Assembly: GCA_015068655.1 (NCBI GenBank)
Contig: SVKC01000010.1
Location: 1 to 49,491, forward strand
Direction of reading: 5' to 3'
DNA length: 49,491 nucleotides
DNA from: Oscillospiraceae bacterium
GTDB taxonomy: Bacteria; Bacillota; Clostridia; Monoglobales; Monoglobaceae
Each line of letters opens with the position of its first letter. The first letter of the stretch is position 1. Both the position numbers and the translations under genes were made by a program. This document shows, in pieces, positions 43,467-49,491 of this stretch. Under the pieces are notes generated by a model that did not search any database, was not told the DNA's origin, and worked only from the letters and a program-made list of their open reading frames with translations.

Positions 43467-44486
43467 TCACCCTTTCTTCAGAACTCTTTTGATGTTTTTG
43501 CATAAATTAAGGAAATAAAATGCGACTTTGTAACATTTCTTCTTCATAAGGAATATTGTTATTCTGCTTTTCAAAGAAATGTTTTCGAACTCTGCGCACG
43601 AAATTCTTTTGCTGTGTATCGACTTTTCAATATTTTCCTTAATTGTTCTTATACTTTTGAAGTGATTTCCTTCCGCTGCCGATGCTAGTATTGCAAAGCA
43701 CATAAAGCAGGAATAACGGCAAAGCTGTTCATCGAAATCAATCAAATTTTTCATATCTGTTTTCCTTATTTCATTGATAACATCTTCTATAAGAAAAATC
43801 TGCTTTGCGTTAAACTCCTTTGACAAGGAATCATCTCTCACAGTGTATAAATATGCCTCTTTTTTGCTTATGTAAACGCTTTTGGCGCTTAGGTAACAAG
43901 GAACAACGCAGCATAAATCTTCGCCCAAGGATATTTTTTCACTTACTCCCAATTGATGTGGGGTCAGCAGTTCTCTTTTTACTGCCTTTCCGGACAAATA
44001 ATATGAAATATGATTCATATTTTTATCCATCAAAAGTCTGGGATAAATATAGTTTTCAATATCCTTTCCGGCATAAAGTCCTTCATCAAGTCCGTCAGTT
44101 GTAACACTGACTGTATGCCCATTTTTGACCCATCTGTATGAGAAAGATACAATTTCGCAGCTTGTATCCTTTATTATCTTGTGTGCACATTCCAGAGTGT
44201 CATTTTCGATTAGATCGTCCGAATCAAGGTTAAACACATATTCGCCCACAGCTTCCCTTATTCCTGCTCTGCGAGCACTTGCAAGGCCGCCGTTTGATTT
44301 GTGAACTACCTTTATGCGTTCATCCTTTTCTTTGTAATTTTCACAAATTTCAGGACACCTGTCAGGAGAACCGTCATCAACCAAAATAAGCTCAAAATCA
44401 GAAAATGTCTGATTCAAAACACTCTCTATGCAATTGGGCAAATATTTCTCAACCTTGTATACAGGTACTATTACAGAAAAAAACAT
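43467..44486 (-). CDS. GT2 glycosyltransferase
   Basis: This protein of about 339 aa has the GT-A motifs FFSVIVPVYKVEKYLPNCIE, LVDDGSPDRCPEICENY and VFNLDSDDLIENDTLE (DxD). The C-terminal half is basic and less conserved. ATG 44486 follows AGGTGAAGG; a GTG at 44495 directly after the upstream stop is an in-frame alternative. It belongs to a tandem set of three cytosolic GT2 enzymes and is not a recent duplicate of either by eye. Confidence 0.88.
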   Translation of the reverse strand: MFFSVIVPVYKVEKYLPNCIESVLNQTFSDFELILVDDGSPDRCPEICENYKEKDERIKVVHKSNGGLASARRAGIREAVGEYVFNLDSDDLIENDTLECAHKIIKDTSCEIVSFSYRWVKNGHTVSVTTDGLDEGLYAGKDIENYIYPRLLMDKNMNHISYYLSGKAVKRELLTPHQLGVSEKISLGEDLCCVVPCYLSAKSVYISKKEAYLYTVRDDSLSKEFNAKQIFLIEDVINEIRKTDMKNLIDFDEQLCRYSCFMCFAILASAAEGNHFKSIRTIKENIEKSIHSKRISCAEFENISLKSRITIFLMKKKCYKVAFYFLNLCKNIKRVLKKG

Positions 44487-44495
44487 ATCCTTCAC

Positions 44496-45554
44496 CTATT
44501 TGGCTCTTAATCCTACAAGTACTTTCAACAGAAAGTACAATCTATATTTCATCCCGTACGCAAACACCCTTTGCTTGAACGGCAGCTTGCTTATGGGATA
44601 TGATTTCAGGGTTTTGACTGACACGCTGTGGGTGCACACCGCCTTCAATCTTTGCTTTAAGTCACTATATTTTATATTGTTATCTTTGGCATACATTATC
44701 TCTTGAGAGCACACCACTCTGCACATTGCCTGCCAGAATCTTTCAATATAAATCTGATATTCTTCATTTTTTATATCCTTTTTAAATCTTTTTTCAACCT
44801 CACCTACAAAAATAAGACTTTTTTCAAATCTGTCTTTCTTGTATGATTTTGAAATTGAATCCTCATTTCTGCAGTAATTATAAAATGCTTCATTGATTCC
44901 TGTCGCCTTACTTATGCACGATATGTAATCTATCATAAAGAGTGCATCCTCTGAAAGTATCTCGCGTTCAGATTGGAAAGAAATTTTATTTTTCTTTATT
45001 ATTTCCGTTTTAAACAGATTCTTCCAGATACTCATTCCATATTTGCTGTCATCGCAATCATCCGGCGTTGCTCCCACAATACCCATCCGAAGTTTTTTCA
45101 GGCTTTCTTCATTATCAAAATGGGTATCCTTGTCAAAATAAGTTTTTCGGTCGCATTCTCCCTCATGGCTGAACATATTTCCGTCTACAAACAGAACTCC
45201 TGACATCACAAGGTCAGAACCATATTTCTTTGCCGTCTCGTATAGGGTTTCAAACATATTTTTTTCTACAAAATCGTCCGAATCCAAAAAACCGATATAT
45301 TCACCCGTTACGACTTCAAGTGCCGCATTTCGTGCATAACCCGCTCCCTCGTTCACCTTGTGAATAACCTTTATGCGAGAGTCGACCAGCGCCAGTTTGT
45401 TGCATATTTCAAGGGATGAGTCTGTTGATGAATCATCCACAAGGATTATCTCAATGTCTTCAAGGGTCTGGTTTTTTAAAGAGTTTATACCTCTTTCAAG
45501 ATATTTCTCCGCATTATATACGGGAACGATAATGCTTACTTTGGGCTGTGACAC
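44496..45554 (-). CDS. GT2 glycosyltransferase
   Basis: This protein of about 352 aa begins SQPKVSIIVPVYNAEKYLER and has LVDDSSTDSSLEICNKL and YIGFLDSDDFVEKNMFETL (DxD), so it is a GT-A family 2 transferase, probably adding a sugar to a lipid-linked repeat. I chose GTG 45554, which has AGAGGTGAG at good spacing. GTG 45563 is in the same frame but overlaps the ribosome-binding site and the end of the upstream GT4 gene. Confidence 0.88.
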   Translation of the reverse strand: MSQPKVSIIVPVYNAEKYLERGINSLKNQTLEDIEIILVDDSSTDSSLEICNKLALVDSRIKVIHKVNEGAGYARNAALEVVTGEYIGFLDSDDFVEKNMFETLYETAKKYGSDLVMSGVLFVDGNMFSHEGECDRKTYFDKDTHFDNEESLKKLRMGIVGATPDDCDDSKYGMSIWKNLFKTEIIKKNKISFQSEREILSEDALFMIDYISCISKATGINEAFYNYCRNEDSISKSYKKDRFEKSLIFVGEVEKRFKKDIKNEEYQIYIERFWQAMCRVVCSQEIMYAKDNNIKYSDLKQRLKAVCTHSVSVKTLKSYPISKLPFKQRVFAYGMKYRLYFLLKVLVGLRAK

Positions 45555-45559
45555 ACATC

Positions 45560-46768
45560 TCACCTCTTGGCTAATTTTTCGTATTCTTTCATCAAAATAT
45601 CAGTATATGTTTCTACACTCAAAATGTTATCCTTTTCCTTTTTGCAATTTTCTTTGAGTGTATTATAATAATCCTCATTTTCAATTGTTTCCCTCAATTT
45701 TTGTGCAATACCATCAGGAGTAGGCTCCTTTACAAGAGTTCCTGTGACTCCGTCTTTTACGAGTTCTGCCATACCTCCGCTGTTCATGGTAACAACCGGA
45801 ACACCCATACAGTGTGCTTCAAGTATGGAAAGAGGGCAGTTTTCATAACACACAGAAGGCAAAAGAAGAACTTTTGCATTGCCCACAAGCTTTGTCAGCT
45901 CGTCTCCGGTAAGAAATCCTGCCAGCTTGATATTTTGAATATCTTTCAGCAGCCCTTCATCCGGACCGCTTCCTGCTACTACAAAATTATATTCCGGAAG
46001 AAGTTTTGCCGCACCTGCAATATTCTCAATGCCTTTTTCCTTGGAAAGTCTTCCTACATACACAATATAGGGCTCTTCCTTTCGGCTGTTTCCTGCAAAC
46101 TTTTCTTTGTCAATAAAATTATGTATTGTTTTGGTTTTGCCTTTGTAATATTCCTTTGCCGACAAAAGCTTGTTTTCAAGGAAATTGCTCGGACAAACAA
46201 ACAAATCAACCTTTTTGTAGGTTTTGAGCCACGAATAAAACTTTGCCTCTATAACGCCTATAATGCTCTTAACCCCTGAACCGTGAATACACTTGTTTTT
46301 TATGCAATTCATATGCGAGCCTCTGACACACTTTTCGCAGGGTGTATTTTTCTCAAAATTATACAGAAGATGATTAGGGCAAATCATCTGATAGTCATGG
46401 ACGGTCTGAACAAGAGGAATTCCTTTTTTCTTTATGCCATAAATTATGGACGGCGTAAGCTGGAAGTTTATGTTGTTCATATGAACTATATCCGGCTTGA
46501 AAGCGTCTATTACCTGCATAATTTTCTTTTTTGCTTCAAAGGAATAAACTATTTTAAACGGATATAAAAACCTTGCAAGACCTTTTGAGTGGAAGTCCAT
46601 ATTTTGTGTATACAAACCCGGTGAATTTCCTACTGTATTCTTTTCATCATACATACCAAAGAACTCAACTTCGTGGCCAATCTTTTTGAGATGCTCCGCA
46701 AGATAGAGCATATAACTTTCGCTTCCTCCGCGTGGATACAGGAACTTATTTACCATCAAAATTTTCAT
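45560..46768 (-). CDS. GT4 glycosyltransferase
   Basis: The 402-aa protein has a GT-B fold. The N-terminal acceptor domain begins MKILMVNKFLYPRGGSESYM. A Cys-rich insertion (CPNHLL, CEKCVRG and CIKNKCIHG) follows, as in some family 4 enzymes that carry a structural metal. The C-terminal donor domain has YVGRLSKEKGIENIAGAA and ENCPLSILEAHCMGVPVVT with the EX7E-type pair. It probably adds a sugar to the growing repeat unit. Its start overlaps the stop of the polymerase/ligase gene by 4 nt. Confidence 0.92.
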   Translation of the reverse strand: MKILMVNKFLYPRGGSESYMLYLAEHLKKIGHEVEFFGMYDEKNTVGNSPGLYTQNMDFHSKGLARFLYPFKIVYSFEAKKKIMQVIDAFKPDIVHMNNINFQLTPSIIYGIKKKGIPLVQTVHDYQMICPNHLLYNFEKNTPCEKCVRGSHMNCIKNKCIHGSGVKSIIGVIEAKFYSWLKTYKKVDLFVCPSNFLENKLLSAKEYYKGKTKTIHNFIDKEKFAGNSRKEEPYIVYVGRLSKEKGIENIAGAAKLLPEYNFVVAGSGPDEGLLKDIQNIKLAGFLTGDELTKLVGNAKVLLLPSVCYENCPLSILEAHCMGVPVVTMNSGGMAELVKDGVTGTLVKEPTPDGIAQKLRETIENEDYYNTLKENCKKEKDNILSVETYTDILMKEYEKLAKR

Positions 46769-48069
46769 AACAATAAATCACTTTCCTCTTCTTGATTAGC
46801 CTCAGAAATACAGCCAAACATTTTATATTCGGTGTTGCGTACATTTTCTTCAAATGTATTGCCCATCATCAGTATTGCAAGAACTCCCGTCAGGAGCGGA
46901 TAGTTCATGGTGTTGTCCGTGGTTGATACAATTATGAGATAAACGGTAAGCATAAATGTAATTATAGCATTTTCCACATTACCTTTTCTTCCAAAATACC
47001 ATACTCTGACCAAAGTCATTGATACAAGCCATATAATATAGCCCCAAAATCCCAAATCAATAAAATGCTGGAGAAAATCGTTATGAACAGATGCAACTCC
47101 AACCTTCATAAAGGTATTAAGCTGATATGTCAAAAAGCCAATTCCGTTGCCCAGAAAGCCGGGGCTGAACTCATAAAACTTGTCTACTGCATCATAAATT
47201 TCCACACGACCGCTTGTGTTTATACCCGCTTTTTCAAGAAGCTCAAAAGCATCCATCTTTATAAGAGCAACATAGCCAATCAGCAGAATAATTACTACAA
47301 TTGAAAAGAAGGTAACAAGTCTGCTTGCTGTTTTTTTGTTGTATCTCGCAATAAATTTCAAAAGATACCCCAAAACAAGGGCAATTGCAATAGCAATTAT
47401 CGCAATTCTTTTGAATGCTGACAGAAAACAGAAAAGGCTCAAAAACATCAATATAAAGTACACAATATTCAGCTTTGGCTTATAAAGCATATAAATCAAA
47501 TATGCCCCCAGACAGAAGGCAAGCTCATGGATTTCAGCTTGAACAATAATATCTCCCGTTTCTCCTGCAAAAGTGACAACAAGCGTTATAAATTCAGAAA
47601 AGTAGTTTGCCAGCCCATTCTCTGCAATAATCGTCACTATCATCAGGATATTTGAAATCAAAATGGCTACAAGGTTATAATATATACCTTTTCTTCCGAA
47701 AATGTATAGGAGAGCCCCTGCTCCTAAAGCAAATGAAAGCATATTGGCATATATAAACGAGCTCGAAAGACCTCTGGAAATAACTCCGACATCTACCGTT
47801 CCCACAAACCATATGAATAGCGAAACTACCGTAGTAACAAGCAGGGGAATACTGTAAATACATGCGTCTTTAAAGGCTGTAAGGCCTCTTGCAATATTGG
47901 GTCTGTATAAAAACAAAACAGTTGCGCTACCGAAGAGAACAAGGGCAAATGCGTGGCGGTATGTGACGTGCAAACCTACATCGATGTATTCGTTGAGAAA
48001 ATAATACATCATTACAGCTACAATCAAAAAATAAAATACTTTTGCTTTGTCAAGAATTTTATTCTCCAC
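46765..48069 (-). CDS. O-antigen ligase / Wzy-like polymerase family membrane protein
   Basis: The 434-aa protein has about ten to eleven hydrophobic segments across its length and an extracytoplasmic loop at about 285-345 with TSGRVEIYDAVDKFYEF, FLGNGIGFLTYQ and SVHNDFLQHFID. The Arg and His positions are those of the Wzy/WaaL/O-antigen ligase family. It likely polymerises or transfers lipid-linked glycan repeats outside the membrane. The start is GTG 48069 with GGAGG upstream. Together with the downstream glycosyltransferases it marks an exopolysaccharide or wall-glycan locus. No flippase (Wzx) is seen in the window. Confidence 0.88.
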   Translation of the reverse strand: MENKILDKAKVFYFLIVAVMMYYFLNEYIDVGLHVTYRHAFALVLFGSATVLFLYRPNIARGLTAFKDACIYSIPLLVTTVVSLFIWFVGTVDVGVISRGLSSSFIYANMLSFALGAGALLYIFGRKGIYYNLVAILISNILMIVTIIAENGLANYFSEFITLVVTFAGETGDIIVQAEIHELAFCLGAYLIYMLYKPKLNIVYFILMFLSLFCFLSAFKRIAIIAIAIALVLGYLLKFIARYNKKTASRLVTFFSIVVIILLIGYVALIKMDAFELLEKAGINTSGRVEIYDAVDKFYEFSPGFLGNGIGFLTYQLNTFMKVGVASVHNDFLQHFIDLGFWGYIIWLVSMTLVRVWYFGRKGNVENAIITFMLTVYLIIVSTTDNTMNYPLLTGVLAILMMGNTFEENVRNTEYKMFGCISEANQEEESDLLL

Positions 48070-48101
48070 ACACCTGCCCTCCTTTCTCTTGTCACAAACA
48101 T

Positions 48102-49491
48102 TTACAACGAACTATTTTCTCTCAAATCCGAAGTATAATTCTTTTTGCTTGCGATTGCTTCCGAAAGCAATTTTCTTGCCGTTTTGTTCTCTTTGAATGT
48201 CTCAGCAATACCAATCCTATACTCAATCACAATGTCTTTGTGTTCTTCTCTTTCATCAAGCCTGAGCCTGAATAGTCTCATTATGTCTTCAACCGTAATA
48301 TAATCAGATTCTTCTGTCAACATAACAAAACTGCCGTTTCCGTTGTAAATATATTCAGACTTTGCCTTTCCGAAAGTTTCTTTTATGTAATGAGTGAACA
48401 TCTTGATAATATCATCACCCGCGGACCTTGAATACTCTGTGTTGATGTGTGCGAGATTTGATATATCAACCATACAGTACACTACACCGTCATCAAGAAG
48501 CTTTTTGTCCTTGGCTTTCAGGTATTTGTCAAGATATGCTCTGTTGCTGAATTCAGTAAGGTGGTCTGTGTAGAAAATGTAATTTATTATATCCCCTGTT
48601 CTTCCCAGAATTATTGCACCGCCACAGCAAAGAACCATCAGGAAGAAAAATGCAATTGCTGTGTAAAGGGTAACATTAACGCTTTCTCTTACAGATGCGG
48701 ATGACAATACTGAAATATAGCTTGCACCAAGATATTTGTTGTATTCATCATTGGTTTTCATTGTAGCATCGTAAAGCGAAGTCAGTTTTTCGAGTAAAAT
48801 ATCAATTTCTTTCTCCACATCTTCTCTTACAACAGCATATTCCGAATCGCAAAGCTCTGTACAAGTCAAATCAGAGCCCTGACATACACCTCCGCAATTG
48901 CCCGTACAATTTGTGAACGTATCAAGAATATAGTTGCAATATGCAGAGTCAATAATTGCGTGTTCTTTGCTTTCGTTGTGGTCTCTCCAGCTGTAAATCA
49001 ATTCATCATATGTTACTGTCTGGTCGCCCACATAGTCCTGAACATTTCTTTCGTGAAGATTGTCAAGAATATATTCATAACTGATGTTTGTATTTCCAGA
49101 CTCTCTCATTTTCTTGACATAAGCATCAATTACGTCAACAACATCTTCAACTATGCTTTCATCCTTCTCATTGGAAATGTTGTTATTATCTATTCTTGTT
49201 GTGTAGTCCGAAATAAGAACTGACTTGTTTTTGGTAATCTGGTACTTGTAAATCTTCGAGAAAAGAGATGAAACATTAACCTGTCTCAAATAATTGAAAT
49301 CATCTGCAAGCTCTGCAAAAGATACGCCCGTCTCTGTTGAACGGTAATAATTATTCTGTTCAATTCTCTGATACAAGGTGGTGAGAGTATTTTCAATACT
49401 TGTATCAATCAGTTCCATCATCTCAATAAAATCATAATCATTTTTATTCAGGTTTTCGATGGTATTGTTTGCCGGAGCAACATTGACATAC
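48102..49491 (-). CDS. Membrane sensor with Cys-rich ectodomain and degenerate GGDEF domain (partial)
   Basis: The frame is open to the right edge, so the true start lies outside; ATG 49421 is only the first internal Met. The visible part, about 462 residues, has a helical presumably extracytoplasmic region with a cluster of at least seven Cys (CNYILDTFTNCTGNCGGVCQ and the next ten residues). One transmembrane helix follows (about 40 residues before TDHLTEFSNRAYLDKY), then a GGDEF-like domain. Its signature reads YNGNGSFVML rather than GGDEF, so it is probably catalytically inactive. It would be upstream in the same operon as the polysaccharide genes, about 32 nt before the polymerase gene. 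It could be a c-di-GMP or GTP receptor, not a cyclase. Confidence 0.85.
   Translation of the reverse strand, partial: YVNVAPANNTIENLNKNDYDFIEMMELIDTSIENTLTTLYQRIEQNNYYRSTETGVSFAELADDFNYLRQVNVSSLFSKIYKYQITKNKSVLISDYTTRIDNNNISNEKDESIVEDVVDVIDAYVKKMRESGNTNISYEYILDNLHERNVQDYVGDQTVTYDELIYSWRDHNESKEHAIIDSAYCNYILDTFTNCTGNCGGVCQGSDLTCTELCDSEYAVVREDVEKEIDILLEKLTSLYDATMKTNDEYNKYLGASYISVLSSASVRESVNVTLYTAIAFFFLMVLCCGGAIILGRTGDIINYIFYTDHLTEFSNRAYLDKYLKAKDKKLLDDGVVYCMVDISNLAHINTEYSRSAGDDIIKMFTHYIKETFGKAKSEYIYNGNGSFVMLTEESDYITVEDIMRLFRLRLDEREEHKDIVIEYRIGIAETFKENKTARKLLSEAIASKKNYTSDLRENSSL

Noticed and set aside
45701-46279. 192-codon + strand frame inside the GT4 gene
   Set aside because: It is antisense to the conserved donor domain. 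Its composition is that of a shadow frame.
18205-49491. The whole right part of the window as one very large mobile element within sigG
   Set aside because: It would have to contain the entire pyrimidine pathway, ilvE/VOR and tRNA genes. No phage, conjugation or other element genes are seen, so rearrangement or misassembly is more likely.
1-49491. CRISPR array or insertion sequence
   Set aside because: No regularly spaced direct repeats and no DDE transposase-like frame were found. The only recombinase is the serine type.

Overview
This 49.5 kb window looks like chromosome from an anaerobic, low-GC, endospore-lineage Firmicute (class Clostridia). The evidence is AT-rich coding with Shine-Dalgarno starts, a sporulation sigma factor gene (sigG), an OLE RNA locus, a T-box leader, ferredoxin-linked 2-oxoacid oxidoreductase genes and an SLH-domain surface protein. 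I cannot assign a genus.

Layout. (1) 1-8.7 kb, + strand: the 3' part of a probable OLE RNA, its partner protein gene oapA, then dxs, tlyA, nadK, recN, an RseC-like gene and an ABC-F ATPase gene, closed by a terminator. (2) 8.7-17.5 kb, - strand: an M20 dipeptidase and an LtaS-like membrane sulfatase, then a trmN6-rsmI-response regulator-histidine kinase-htrA run that begins at a consensus sigma-A promoter (envelope stress). (3) 17.5-19.8 kb: a PRC-barrel YlmC gene, and a sigG gene cut after codon 100 exactly where a convergent large serine recombinase gene begins. A 53-aa ORF overlaps the recombinase start. The 3' half of sigG is nowhere in the window. (4) 19.8-25.3 kb, - strand: an operon controlled by a T-box leader with probable specifier CUC (leucine). 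It encodes a P-loop ATPase, a ferredoxin, a three-subunit branched-chain 2-oxoacid:ferredoxin oxidoreductase, IlvE and an amidohydrolase. (5) 25.5-34.4 kb, + strand: a pyrimidine operon pyrC-carB-pyrK-pyrD-pyrF-pyrE-pyrB-pyrI without carA, whose promoter lies inside a perfect 12-bp inverted repeat. (6) 34.4-39.0 kb: a Toll-like-topology membrane protein (VWA-like ectodomain, transmembrane segment, TIR domain), a YhcH-family protein, an SLH/InlB-repeat protein and two tRNA-Ser genes. (7) 39.1 kb to the right edge, - strand: a polysaccharide cluster of four GT2, one GT4 and one O-antigen-ligase/polymerase-like protein, interleaved with two EAL phosphodiesterases and a degenerate GGDEF membrane protein that runs off the window.

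How the genes work together. Region 1 joins isoprenoid precursor synthesis, NADP supply and recombination repair to the OLE ribonucleoprotein. Region 4 would be switched on by leucine starvation, so the oxidoreductase and IlvE probably run anabolically (reductive carboxylation of a branched acyl-CoA, then transamination). Region 7 suggests c-di-GMP turnover is tied to polysaccharide export. The most unusual items are the recombinase-split sigG, the OLE locus, the receptor-like TIR protein and the leucine-sensing VOR operon. All functional statements come from motif reading; no database search was run.
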